The notes beneath the pieces were generated by a model. It did no database searches, was not told the origin of the DNA, and saw only the letters and a list, made by a program, of their open reading frames with translations. From an uncultured Chthonomonas sp. (GTDB lineage Bacteria; Armatimonadota; Chthonomonadetes; Chthonomonadales; CAJBBX01), in contig CAISJD010000075.1 in the NCBI GenBank assembly GCA_903885605.1, forward strand, positions 1-64,000: a stretch of DNA of 64,000 nucleotides. Direction: 5' to 3'. The position numbers and the translations under genes are program-made. The number at the start of each line of letters is the position of its first letter. Positions within the stretch are counted from its first letter, which is position 1. Positions 52,800-62,137 of the stretch are shown piece by piece.

Positions 52800-54284
52800 C
52801 TACCGCACCATGCCGATCAGGCCCATCAGCAAGCCCGGCATCACACCCAGCACGAGGACGGCCGTGGCGGAGATCGCCGCCACCCAACCTGCAGCCCTGG
52901 GCGCGCCGGCGCGAACGGGCTCCGCGCCTGCCTCCTCGAAGCACATAGTCAGGACGACGCGCAGGTAGTAGTAGGCCGCCACGACGCTCACCAGGGCCAG
53001 CGTCACAGCGAGTGCCATCTCGCGCCCGGCTACCGCCGCCCAGAATATCTGCAGCTTGCCCATGAAGCCGATGGGGGGGGGAACGCCGCCCAGCGAGAGC
53101 ATCAGGGCCGCCATGCCGTACGCCGTCGCGGGCCGGCGCCGGGCTAGACCCTTCAGATCGGCAAGCGTCTGGCACTCGGCGCCGGAGCCGCTGATGTAGG
53201 TCAGGACGGCGAATGCGCCCATAGTCATGATGGCGTAGGCCAGCAGATAGAAGACCGCCCCCGACATGGCCAGCGTCTGGGTGTCAAGCGCGGCGCCCTT
53301 GGCGTGGGAGGCGCCCAGGGCGGCCACCGCCACCATCAGGTAGCCGGCGTGCGCCACACCGGAGTAGGCCAGCATCCGCTTGATGTTCTGCTGCGCGACG
53401 GCGATGACGTTTCCCGCAACCATTGAGAGGACCGCCAAGAGCCGCACGGCGGGCAGCCACGTGGCATAGAGCGGAGCCAATGTGTCGGCCAACCGGATCA
53501 GCACGGCGAATGCGGCGATCTTGGCCACCACGGACATGAACGCGGTTACCGGTAGCGGGGCGCCCTCATAGGCATCAGGCGACCACTGGTGGAACGGAGC
53601 CACCGCAGCCTTGAACGCCAGGCCGATAACGACCAGCGCCAGTCCGCCGGCGAACATGGCCGACTGGACACTCTCCTTGATGACCGCAGAGCGAAGGGCC
53701 TCGATATTCGTGCTGCCCGAGGAGCCGTAGACCAGCACGATGCCGTAGAGCATCAGTGCACTGGCGAACGCTCCGAGCAGGAAGTACTTCAGCGACGCCT
53801 CACCGCCTCGAGCATCCTCACGCACGAAGCCCGTCATGATGTAGAGGCCGAACGAGAGCAACTCGATGCCCAGGAAGACGACCACGAGGTCACGAGCCAT
53901 CGACATCAACATGGCGCCGCTGAGCGACGTCAGCAGCAGGACATAGTACTCTGGGTTGTCATAGCCTCGCGCCGCCAGGTAGGTGGGCGCCAGGGCCACA
54001 GCCATTATGCCGCAGAGCAGCAGGATCGTGCAGATCGACGCCGTCAGAGGGTCCCCGGCGATCGATCCGCCGAAGGCGATGACGTTCAGCGCATCGTTGC
54101 CCTGCCGCACGAGGAACGCCAGCGAGGCCAGGAGCGCCACTCCGGCCGGCGCGGCCGATACACCGGGCCGAGTCGAACGTCGCAACGGGCGGGCGAACAG
54201 GAGCAGCAAGCAGGCGCCGACCCATAGCGCGATTAGCGGGTAGATGAAGGCGATCTCCGCCATCACATTGATGTCACGCCTCAT
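52800..54284 (-). CDS. nuoN: NADH-quinone oxidoreductase subunit N
   Basis: Antiporter-like membrane subunit of complex I, 494 residues with about 14 spans. KAAVAPFHQWSPDAYEGAPLPV, with its conserved acid-His region, and RMLAYSGVAHAGYLMVA with the key Lys are present. VFFLGIELLSFGLYIMTG carries the TM5 Glu. Last nuo gene; its ATG overlaps the nuoM stop (ATGA). Proton-pumping role follows from the family. Confidence 0.95.
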   Translation of the reverse strand: MRRDINVMAEIAFIYPLIALWVGACLLLLFARPLRRSTRPGVSAAPAGVALLASLAFLVRQGNDALNVIAFGGSIAGDPLTASICTILLLCGIMAVALAPTYLAARGYDNPEYYVLLLTSLSGAMLMSMARDLVVVFLGIELLSFGLYIMTGFVREDARGGEASLKYFLLGAFASALMLYGIVLVYGSSGSTNIEALRSAVIKESVQSAMFAGGLALVVIGLAFKAAVAPFHQWSPDAYEGAPLPVTAFMSVVAKIAAFAVLIRLADTLAPLYATWLPAVRLLAVLSMVAGNVIAVAQQNIKRMLAYSGVAHAGYLMVAVAALGASHAKGAALDTQTLAMSGAVFYLLAYAIMTMGAFAVLTYISGSGAECQTLADLKGLARRRPATAYGMAALMLSLGGVPPPIGFMGKLQIFWAAVAGREMALAVTLALVSVVAAYYYLRVVLTMCFEEAGAEPVRAGAPRAAGWVAAISATAVLVLGVMPGLLMGLIGMVR

Positions 54285-55894
54285 CGCCGCACTCCATCCA
54301 TGCCGGGTAAGGCAATGTACTCAATCGGCGGCGCCTTCGGCCGCACCAGCTTGGGCGCGGTGATCGTGGGCTCCATGTAGCGGACCCAGGGCGTCACCGC
54401 CACGCCGAACCAGAAGACCAGCACCACGAGCGGAACAAGGACCAGCTTCTCCCGAAGGGAGAGGTCCGGCATAGTACGGTTCTCCTCCTTCGACGCCGGC
54501 CCGGCGAAGACGCGCTGGAAGAGCCAGAGCATATAGACCGCGGAGAGGATAGCCCCAATGGCCGCAACGGCGGTCCAGACCGGCCCGGATGTCTTGGAGA
54601 GGTAGCTCCCCTGCAAGATGGCGAACTCTCCCACGAAGCCGTTCGTCAGCGGCAAGGCCACCGAGCTGAGCAAGGCAACCAGGAAGAAGAACGAGAGCAC
54701 CGGCACGGAACGCTTCAGGCCGCCGAAGGCGCTGATCTCCCGCGTATGCCTCCGCTCGTACAGACAGCCCACGAGGAAAAAGAGCATGCCTGTCGAAACG
54801 CCATGGTTGATGCTCTGCAGAAGCGCGCCCATCATGCCGAGGTGCGTAAATGAGAAGACGCCAAGCATCACGTAGCCGAGGTGGCTCACGCTGGAGTAGG
54901 CCACCAGCTTCTTCATGTCAGGCTGCACCGCTGCCACGACCGCGCCATAGATGATCCCGATCACCGCCAGCGCAATGAAGAGCCCCGACGACTGCATGGC
55001 CTGATGCGGGAACATCGGCAGGCAGATGCGCATGAAGCCGTAGACGCCCATCTTCAGCATGACGCCTGCAAGGATCACCGATCCCGCAGTGGGCGCCTCG
55101 ACGTGCGCGTCAGGTAGCCACGTATGGAACGGGAACATGGGCACCTTGACCATGAAGGCCAGGGCGAAGGAGGCGTAAATCCACATGAGTGACTGCGCCG
55201 GGAAGCCTTGCAGCTTGTCGTTCAGCTCACTGCCAGGGATGCTCAGGGCGCTCAGGTCCGACGAGCCGACCAGCCGTATCACCGCCACCAGCCCAACCAG
55301 CATCAGGACACTGCCCGCGAAGGTGTAGAGGAAGAACTTCACGGCTGCGTAGGTGCGACGCTCGTGGCCCCAGATGCCGATGAGGAAGTACATCGGGATC
55401 AGGACTGCTTCCCAGAACACGTAGAAGAGGATCAGGTCGAGCGCGCAGAAGACGCCGAGCATGGCCGATTCCAGCACGAGCAGGAAGGCCATGTACTCCT
55501 TTATGCGCTTCGTGACGGTGAACGAGTACCCGATGGCAAGCACCGACAGGAAGGTCGTCAGGGCCACCAGGAGCACACTGATGCCGTCAACACCTACCGT
55601 GTACTTGGCGCCGAACATGGGCAGCCAGTCGGCGGTCTCGAGGAACTGGTAGCCGGCCTTCATCTGGAACCTGGCAAGGAGCACGCAGGAGAGCGCGAAG
55701 GTCGCCAGGGAAACCACCAGAGCGAAGAGGCGGATCGCAGCCGCTCGCCCGCCGGGCATGGACGGGCCGGCGTGGGGATCAGGCTCCGCACCGTGTGCCG
55801 CCGCCTCGGGGGCCGCTGGGAAGAGCGCCAGTAGCGCGAATGCGCCCACCAGCGGCAGGAAGATCAGGGCAGATAGAAGATGATCAGTGAGCAT
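54281..55894 (-). CDS. nuoM: NADH-quinone oxidoreductase subunit M
   Basis: Antiporter-like complex I subunit, 537 residues. VFWEAVLIPMYFLIGIWG contains the conserved TM5 Glu; VKVPMFPFHTWLPDAHVEAPT and KLVAYSSVSHLGYVMLG hold the Lys and His proton-path residues. I use the ATG at 55894 (LTDHLLSALIFLPLVG); a GTG three codons upstream is possible. 27 bp after nuoL. Confidence 0.95.
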   Translation of the reverse strand: MLTDHLLSALIFLPLVGAFALLALFPAAPEAAAHGAEPDPHAGPSMPGGRAAAIRLFALVVSLATFALSCVLLARFQMKAGYQFLETADWLPMFGAKYTVGVDGISVLLVALTTFLSVLAIGYSFTVTKRIKEYMAFLLVLESAMLGVFCALDLILFYVFWEAVLIPMYFLIGIWGHERRTYAAVKFFLYTFAGSVLMLVGLVAVIRLVGSSDLSALSIPGSELNDKLQGFPAQSLMWIYASFALAFMVKVPMFPFHTWLPDAHVEAPTAGSVILAGVMLKMGVYGFMRICLPMFPHQAMQSSGLFIALAVIGIIYGAVVAAVQPDMKKLVAYSSVSHLGYVMLGVFSFTHLGMMGALLQSINHGVSTGMLFFLVGCLYERRHTREISAFGGLKRSVPVLSFFFLVALLSSVALPLTNGFVGEFAILQGSYLSKTSGPVWTAVAAIGAILSAVYMLWLFQRVFAGPASKEENRTMPDLSLREKLVLVPLVVLVFWFGVAVTPWVRYMEPTITAPKLVRPKAPPIEYIALPGMDGVRR

Positions 55895-55921
55895 CGGGGG
55901 CACCCGCTACGCGTAATGAAA

Positions 55922-57970
55922 TCATGGCCGCACGGAGCCTCCGAGCACCCACGCAACCACCACAGCCGCACCCACCAGCATCGTGACCGCATAGCTCCGC
56001 AGGTAGCCTGACTGGGTGCGACGCACCACCTCGGCGATCGCACCGGTGACCCAAGCGACAGCGTTCACTGCGCCGTCGATGAGCATTCGATCGGCCCAGC
56101 GCCACACACGGTCGGCGAGCTGGCCGCCGCCGCCGATGCAGATGCGCGAGAGTGTGCCGTCGATGTACCAGAGGTTCGTCGCTCCAATGAAGAGCGGGTT
56201 GGATGACCGCGTCCGCTCGTCAGCCAGGAAGCCGCTCTTGCCCTTGGTACGGTAGGCATGCAACCCGAAGCCGACGCCCAGCGCCGCGACGAGGGCGCCC
56301 ACCAGGAGGCCCGTGGCCGCCGGCATGCCCTCATGCGGGACGATCAGGTTCCGAGAAGCGACCGACGGCTCCAGGAAGTGCTCGAAGGCGTTGGCCCACG
56401 GGGTGCCGACGAGACCGCCGACGACCGAGAGAGCCGCCAGCACGATCAGCGGAACGGTCATCGAGCGCGGCGACTCGTGGACGCCGCCATGACCATGCCC
56501 GTGGCCGTCATCGCCGCCATGGCCCTTGTCGCCATGCGGTTCCACGAAGCGCTGGGGCGTCCAGAACGTCTTGGCCATGAGGCGGGTCATGTAGAAGGCT
56601 GTCAGGAGGGCGGTGCCGACCCCTACCGCGTAGAGCAGCAAGCCATACCGCGGTGCGCCCAGGGCCGAGTTAAGGATCAGGTCTTTGCTCCAGAATCCGG
56701 AGAAGACCGGAATGCCAGCGATCGCCAGCCAACCGGCGACCATGGTCCCGTGCGTAACACGGATGCGCCCGGCCAGGCCGCCCATCTTCCGCATATCCTG
56801 CTCGCCGCTCATGGCGTGGATCACTGAGCCCGCACCGAGGAAGAGCAGCGCCTTGAAGAAGGCGTGCGTCGTGACGTGGAACATGCCTGCCGCGAACGCG
56901 CCGACGCCGCAACCAAGGAACATATAGCCTAGCTGCGAAACGGTCGAGTAGGCCAGCACCTTCTTGATGTCGTTCTGGACAGCCGCGATCCCTGCGGCCA
57001 GCACCGCAGTGAAGAGGCCGATCGCCGCAACCACCATCATGGCGGACGGGGCCTGGGCGAAAATCGGCGACAGGCGCGTTACCATCACCACGCCTGCGGT
57101 CACCATGGTCGCCGCGTGGATCAACGCCGAGACCGGCGTCGGCCCGGCCATTGCGTCCGGTAGCCAGATATACAGCGGGAACTGCGCCGACTTGCCGCAG
57201 GCTCCCACGAAGAAGAGCAGCGAGATCAACGTCGCCGAGCCAACGGTGAGGGCCGCTGTAGCAGTCCTGCCATGCTCCGCAAGGTCAAGGAAGCCGGTCC
57301 CGTCGGCGGCGCGGAAGCTCAGCGTGCCGAAGAGCGAGAAGACCGTCATCATTCCCAGCAGGAAGCCGACGTCGCCGATGCGGTTAACGATGAACGCCTT
57401 GTTCCCCGCCTTGGCGTTCTCGGGATCCTCGAACCAGAACGAGATGAGGAGGTAGGAGCAGAGCCCCACACCTTCCCAGCCCACGAACATGAGGGCCGCG
57501 CTGGATCCGAGCACCAGGACCAGCATCATAAAGATGAACAGGTTGAAGTAGGTGAAGAAGCGGGGATAGTCGCGGTCCGTCGCCATGTAGCCGGTGGCGT
57601 AGAGGTGGATGAGGCCGCCGACGCCGGTGACGATGAGGCACATCAGCATCGACAGCGGGTCCACCAGCGCCTCAAAGCGCAAGTGCACCGTACCCATCTT
57701 GATCCAGTCCGGCGTAGAGCCTCCGGGACCAAGGCCCGCCAGCGCGCGCCGATGCTCACCGCCGTTGGCTACGAGGTCGCTCAGGACCACGCAGGAAACA
57801 GCGAACGAAGCCAGCACGAGGCCTGTCGCCACGGCGCCCACCAGCCAGCGCCCCCGTTTGTCACCCAGTGCGGCGATCACGCGTGCGCCCAATCCGGCAT
57901 GGAGCAGGGCTCCCACCAGCGGCAGCACGGGTATTAGCCACACCCATTGCCCGGTATGCAGGTCATGCAT
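55922..57970 (-). CDS. nuoL: NADH-quinone oxidoreductase subunit L
   Basis: Largest antiporter-like subunit, 682 residues. FVGWEGVGLCSYLLISFWFE, GKSAQFPLYIWLPDAMAGPTPV, KVLAYSTVSQLGYMFLGCG are diagnostic. A His/Gly-rich loop GHGGDDGHGHGHGG occurs around residue 490, before the C-terminal lateral-helix region. Normal length for NuoL. The His-rich loop is likely exposed and may bind metal incidentally. Confidence 0.95.
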   Translation of the reverse strand: MHDLHTGQWVWLIPVLPLVGALLHAGLGARVIAALGDKRGRWLVGAVATGLVLASFAVSCVVLSDLVANGGEHRRALAGLGPGGSTPDWIKMGTVHLRFEALVDPLSMLMCLIVTGVGGLIHLYATGYMATDRDYPRFFTYFNLFIFMMLVLVLGSSAALMFVGWEGVGLCSYLLISFWFEDPENAKAGNKAFIVNRIGDVGFLLGMMTVFSLFGTLSFRAADGTGFLDLAEHGRTATAALTVGSATLISLLFFVGACGKSAQFPLYIWLPDAMAGPTPVSALIHAATMVTAGVVMVTRLSPIFAQAPSAMMVVAAIGLFTAVLAAGIAAVQNDIKKVLAYSTVSQLGYMFLGCGVGAFAAGMFHVTTHAFFKALLFLGAGSVIHAMSGEQDMRKMGGLAGRIRVTHGTMVAGWLAIAGIPVFSGFWSKDLILNSALGAPRYGLLLYAVGVGTALLTAFYMTRLMAKTFWTPQRFVEPHGDKGHGGDDGHGHGHGGVHESPRSMTVPLIVLAALSVVGGLVGTPWANAFEHFLEPSVASRNLIVPHEGMPAATGLLVGALVAALGVGFGLHAYRTKGKSGFLADERTRSSNPLFIGATNLWYIDGTLSRICIGGGGQLADRVWRWADRMLIDGAVNAVAWVTGAIAEVVRRTQSGYLRSYAVTMLVGAAVVVAWVLGGSVRP

Positions 57971-58013
57971 GCGATGCTAATCCGTTCTCACGATACGATT
58001 GGAGCGCCATGCG

Positions 58014-58322
58014 CTACAGCTTAAGCAGATTGACCTCGTCGATGTCGATGGTCTCGCGCGAGCGGAAGATGCTGACGATGATCCCGAGGCCGATCGCCAC
58101 CTCGGCCGCCGCCACGGCCATCACGAAAATGGCCATCATCTGCCCGGAGATTGAGCCCAGGTGCTTGCCCATGGCGACGAGCGCCAGGTTGGCGGCGTTG
58201 AGCATCAACTCGATGCACATGAAGATAACGATCGGGTTCCGCTTGATCCCCACCCCCACCGCCCCGATTGCGAACAGGATGGCGGAGAGGCCGATGTAGT
58301 GCGTCGCGGTGATCGGACCCAT
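58014..58322 (-). CDS. nuoK: NADH-quinone oxidoreductase subunit K
   Basis: 102 residues, three membrane spans, standard for Nuo[25 protein letters not shown] carries the conserved Glu in TM2 (seen at about residue 37), and [18 protein letters not shown] the Glu in TM3. Starts one base after the nuoJ stop. Confidence 0.96.
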   Translation of the reverse strand: MGPITATHYIGLSAILFAIGAVGVGIKRNPIVIFMCIELMLNAANLALVAMGKHLGSISGQMMAIFVMAVAAAEVAIGLGIIVSIFRSRETIDIDEVNLLKL

Positions 58323-58835
58323 CTAGTCGCTCCTCCGCTGGGCCAGCACCACGGCCCCGACCACGCCCACCAGCAGCAGTACCGAAGTCAACTCAAAGGC
58401 GAATAGCCACGGCCGACCCGGGTCGAACAGGGCGTACCCGATCTCCTGAACCGTGCCTGGCAAGGGCGCCTTCACCGCGCGGCCGGGCGCCATCTTCAGC
58501 GCGCCGGCAAACGCCAGGCATCCGAGGAGCGCGGACGAAGCCAGCAACGCCACCGGCTTGCTGAGCCCCACCCGATCCATCATCGGGGTAGGAGCGCCGA
58601 GGTTCAGCAGCATGATGACGAACAGGAAGAGCACCATGATGGCGCCGGCGTAGACGATCAGCTGCACGGCGCCTACGAACTCGGCGCCCTGGGCAAAGTA
58701 GAAGACCGACAGGCAGCACATCACGCCCACGAGGGCCAGTGCGCTCCGAACCGGGTTCCGGTTCGCGACCACCTGCACCGCCGCCAAGACGCACAGTGCA
58801 GCCAGGATCCAGAAGCCGATGCTGTTACCTTGCAT
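58323..58835 (-). CDS. nuoJ: NADH-quinone oxidoreductase subunit J
   Basis: 170 residues with about five spans. AEFVGAVQLIVYAGAIMVLF is the conserved TM3 segment with the pi-bulge Tyr and Gly, followed by LFVIMLLNLG. Its ATG overlaps the end of nuoH by 11 bp, leaving no room for nuoI, which normally lies between them. Confidence 0.95.
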   Translation of the reverse strand: MQGNSIGFWILAALCVLAAVQVVANRNPVRSALALVGVMCCLSVFYFAQGAEFVGAVQLIVYAGAIMVLFLFVIMLLNLGAPTPMMDRVGLSKPVALLASSALLGCLAFAGALKMAPGRAVKAPLPGTVQEIGYALFDPGRPWLFAFELTSVLLLVGVVGAVVLAQRRSD

Positions 58836-59970
58836 TGGGCGCCCTCGGTGCCGGCTTGTCGGCGTCGTGCGGTGCTTCGATCACGGGCCAGCCGCTCTTC
58901 TTGTCGGCAGGGGTCCGCACAGCGTCCCAGGTTGCGGTCAGGACCAGGGCCGCCAGCGCGATCGGCAGCAGCCGCTTCCATCCCAGCGCCATCAGGGCGT
59001 CATAGCGCAGGCGCGGCAGCGTTGCCCGAACCCAGACGTAGACCATAACGAAGGCGACCACCTTCAGGATGAACCAGACGAAGCCGGGAACGAAGTTCAG
59101 CGCGGGGTGCGGGCTGTTCCAGCCGCCGAACCAGAGCGCGGTGGCCACCCCCGAGATCACGAGCATGCTGGCGTACTCGCACATGAAGAACATGGCGAAC
59201 TTCATGGAGGAGTACTCCGTGTGGAAACCGGCCACCAGCTCGGACTCCGCCTCGGGCAAGTCGAACGGCGCCCGGTTCGTCTCGGCCACCATGGCGATCA
59301 GGTAGACGACCGTGGCGATAAAGCCCAGAGGCAGGAACTTGGCAATGTTCCAGTCGGCCACCGTGCCCGCCTGCGAGCGGACGATCTCAACCATATTGGT
59401 TGAGCCGCTGATCAGGACGCCCGTGAGCACGGCCATGGTCATGGAGAGCTCGTAGCTGATGGTCTGCGCCGACGAGCGTAGCCCGCCCATGAGCGAGTAC
59501 TTATTGTTGGATGCCCAGCCAGCCAGGACGATCCCATAGACCTGCAGGGAAGTCAGGCCCAACAGGTAGAGGATGCCGATGTTCACGTTGCCGACCACGA
59601 AGGGGATCGACTCGATCCGGCCTCCGCCCATGTCGATCCGGAGGTCCGCCACGGGGAGTACCGCGCAGGCCGCCAGTGCAGGGATCATCATGAGTACGGG
59701 AGCGGCATAGTAGATCGTGGCGTCAATCGCGCTGGGCCGGATGTCCTCTTTGAGGAACAGCTTGATGCCGTCCGCGAAGGCCTGCAAGAGGCCGCGCGGG
59801 CCGACGCGGTTGGGACCCAGCCGATCCTGGATCAGGGCGAGCGCGACACGCTCGTACCAGACCAGGAACGGCGTCATCAGCAGGATAACGCCCAGGATCG
59901 TGACCAGCGCCACATAGGGCAGCAGGTCCACCAGGTGGAACGGGCCGAGGCTTAAGTTTGGTATGACCAT
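58825..59970 (-). CDS. nuoH: NADH-quinone oxidoreductase subunit H
   Basis: Quinone-chamber subunit, 381 residues. ERVALALIQDRLGPNRVGP, LQAFADGIKLFLKEDI, AETNRAPFDLPEAESELVAG and VWVRATLPRLRYD are all intact. A 30-residue polar Pro/Ala/Lys C-terminal tail extends beyond the last membrane span. ATG shares one base with the nuoG stop. Confidence 0.96.
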   Translation of the reverse strand: MVIPNLSLGPFHLVDLLPYVALVTILGVILLMTPFLVWYERVALALIQDRLGPNRVGPRGLLQAFADGIKLFLKEDIRPSAIDATIYYAAPVLMMIPALAACAVLPVADLRIDMGGGRIESIPFVVGNVNIGILYLLGLTSLQVYGIVLAGWASNNKYSLMGGLRSSAQTISYELSMTMAVLTGVLISGSTNMVEIVRSQAGTVADWNIAKFLPLGFIATVVYLIAMVAETNRAPFDLPEAESELVAGFHTEYSSMKFAMFFMCEYASMLVISGVATALWFGGWNSPHPALNFVPGFVWFILKVVAFVMVYVWVRATLPRLRYDALMALGWKRLLPIALAALVLTATWDAVRTPADKKSGWPVIEAPHDADKPAPRAPNAR

Positions 59971-62108
59971 CAGTCCACCACCTGCGTGGCCACGAGCATG
60001 GCTCCGTCCTTATCCAGCGCATCAAAGCCGACCTCGCCGAACGCGGGCACGTGCGCCCGCATCTCGGCGAGCAGGTCCTGCCACCCGAACCAAACGCTCG
60101 GCTTGCCCAGCCTCTGAAGCAGGCGGGCGGCAATCAGCCAGTCCGGCGAGGCGGAGCCTCGAGGCTCGAACGCCTGCCTGAAGCGCTGCACGCGCCCTTC
60201 CACATTGGTGAAGGTGCCGTCGCGCTCGGCCACAGAACAACTCGGCAGCACCACATCGGCCATGCGAGCCGTGGCGGTGAGCTTGATATCACTGACCACG
60301 AGGAATGGAGCCCGCTCCAGCGATGCGATGACGGATTGCGGATCGTGGTACTGCGTCACCGGGTCGGCGCCTGCGATCCAGAGCGCGGGCACAGAGCCTG
60401 ATGCGGCTCCGGCTAGCATACCGGCGACGCCAAGCTCGCCGCCGACGAAACCCAGGGCATCGGCGCCACGGTCGTTGCAGCCGGACACCAGCCGGTTCAC
60501 TGAGCCGCTCGAGCCGGTGAGCGCCGCGAGATGGCCAAGGGCCGCCAAGGCTTCACGCCAGTCGGGGCCGGCCAGCGCGCGCTCTCCGACAACCATCGCT
60601 CCCGGTCCGGTGGCGAGGACCTCGGCCATGCGGCGAGCCGCGCCGCCATCATTCTGGACCGCGGACCCCGCCCACGCCAGCACCTCCTGCGAGGCCGTCA
60701 GCCCTGGATTCGCCGCCAACAGGGCCGCGCAAGTGCGGCGCAACGCCTCGGCAAGGCCGCCCTCGGCGTAGCGCACCGATGATGCGGCGAAGGCGCCGAC
60801 GTGCGTCTTGCCTGGAGCGGAGGCGGGGATGATCTCCAGCGCCTTGGACTTGCCGAACCGCCACGACTTGCGCAAACGAAGGAAGACGATGGGCTGCTCC
60901 ACAGCCAGATCGGAGCCGACCACCAGCGTCCAGGGGCTCGCCTCCAGGCCGGCGATGCCGGTCGGCATGGGGTTCAGTCCGAAGAGCCCGGCCGCCACGT
61001 CGCGCGCCTCAGAAGACTGGCCGCCCAAGCGATAGCCGCTGCGCGTCGAGCCCAGTCCACCACGGAACAGGGCCTGAAGCGCGTAGAGGTCTTCATTCGC
61101 CAGCTTCGAGCCGGCCAGGACCGCAGCCTGCTTACCGGCCCGCTGCAGCTTCTCGGCGACGGTACCCAGCGCAACATCCCACGAGACCTCGCGGAACCGA
61201 TCGCCGTCGCGCAGCAACGGCGCGGTCAGGCGCTCGCCGGAGATCGCGACCGGGAGGCCGAACTTGCCGCGGTCGCAGGTCCACTCCTCGTTCACCGCCT
61301 CATTCACCCGACCATTCACGCGCAAGACCTGACCGTCCCGGTGGTCGAGCTTGATGCTACAGCCATTGCTGCACTCGGTGCAGATCGACTTCTGGGTGGC
61401 GAGGTCCCAAGGACGCGCCTGGAAGCGGTAATGCCTGGACGTGAGCGCCCCAACGGGGCAAATCTCAATGGTGTTGCCGGAGAAGAGCGACGAGAACGCC
61501 TCGGCGTTGAACGTGCCGATCTGCGTATCCGCGCCGCGCTTAAGGAAGTCGAGTTGCGCGTCGCCTGAGATATCCTGCGTGAAGCGCGTGCAGCGCGCGC
61601 ACTGAATGCAGCGCTCGCGATCCAGCACCACATGCTCCGAGAGCGGATAGGCCTTCGGGTAGCGGCGCTTGGCCTCGATGTAGCGGCTCGCGCCGGCGCC
61701 GTAGTGCAGCGTGTTGTTCTGCAGCGGGCATTCGCCGCCACGGTCGCAGACAGGGCAGTCGAGCGGATGGTTGATCAGGAGGAACTCGAGGACGCCCTTG
61801 CGGGCCTTCACGGTGGCCTCGGTCTCCGTCTCCACCACCATGCCCTCATCCGCCGGGAGGCTGCAGGCCGTCTGCGGCTTGGGGTGCTTGGCCAGGGTGA
61901 CCATGCCGTCGGGGCCGGTCCGAGGCATCGCCATCTCGACCAGGCACATGCGGCAGTTGGCGCCGTTCTCCATGGAGAGGCGCGGATGGTAGCAGAAGTA
62001 CGGGATGTCGATGCCGGCGCGGCGCGCCGACTCGATGATGCGCTCCCCCTTCGGCACCTGGAGAGCCACTCCGTTTATGGTCACATTTACCAGTTTGGTA
62101 TCATTCAT
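59970..62108 (-). CDS. nuoG: NADH-quinone oxidoreductase subunit G
   Basis: Peripheral Fe-S subunit, 712 residues. Ligand sets visible: [2Fe-2S] Cys 39, 52, 55, 82; His-Cys3 site His 114, Cys 118, 121, 127; [4Fe-4S] Cys 167, 170, 173, 217; and a further set Cys 243, 246, 250, 278 matching the N7 cluster found only in some bacteria. The C-terminal molybdopterin-oxidoreductase-like domain contains VLAGSKLANEDLYALQAL and MADVVLPSCSVAERDGTF, and is not expected to bind Mo. Starts 29 bp after nuoF. Confidence 0.95.
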   Translation of the reverse strand: MNDTKLVNVTINGVALQVPKGERIIESARRAGIDIPYFCYHPRLSMENGANCRMCLVEMAMPRTGPDGMVTLAKHPKPQTACSLPADEGMVVETETEATVKARKGVLEFLLINHPLDCPVCDRGGECPLQNNTLHYGAGASRYIEAKRRYPKAYPLSEHVVLDRERCIQCARCTRFTQDISGDAQLDFLKRGADTQIGTFNAEAFSSLFSGNTIEICPVGALTSRHYRFQARPWDLATQKSICTECSNGCSIKLDHRDGQVLRVNGRVNEAVNEEWTCDRGKFGLPVAISGERLTAPLLRDGDRFREVSWDVALGTVAEKLQRAGKQAAVLAGSKLANEDLYALQALFRGGLGSTRSGYRLGGQSSEARDVAAGLFGLNPMPTGIAGLEASPWTLVVGSDLAVEQPIVFLRLRKSWRFGKSKALEIIPASAPGKTHVGAFAASSVRYAEGGLAEALRRTCAALLAANPGLTASQEVLAWAGSAVQNDGGAARRMAEVLATGPGAMVVGERALAGPDWREALAALGHLAALTGSSGSVNRLVSGCNDRGADALGFVGGELGVAGMLAGAASGSVPALWIAGADPVTQYHDPQSVIASLERAPFLVVSDIKLTATARMADVVLPSCSVAERDGTFTNVEGRVQRFRQAFEPRGSASPDWLIAARLLQRLGKPSVWFGWQDLLAEMRAHVPAFGEVGFDALDKDGAMLVATQVVD

Positions 62109-62137
62109 AATGAGAGTGAGCGCTGAGTGAGCGCTGG

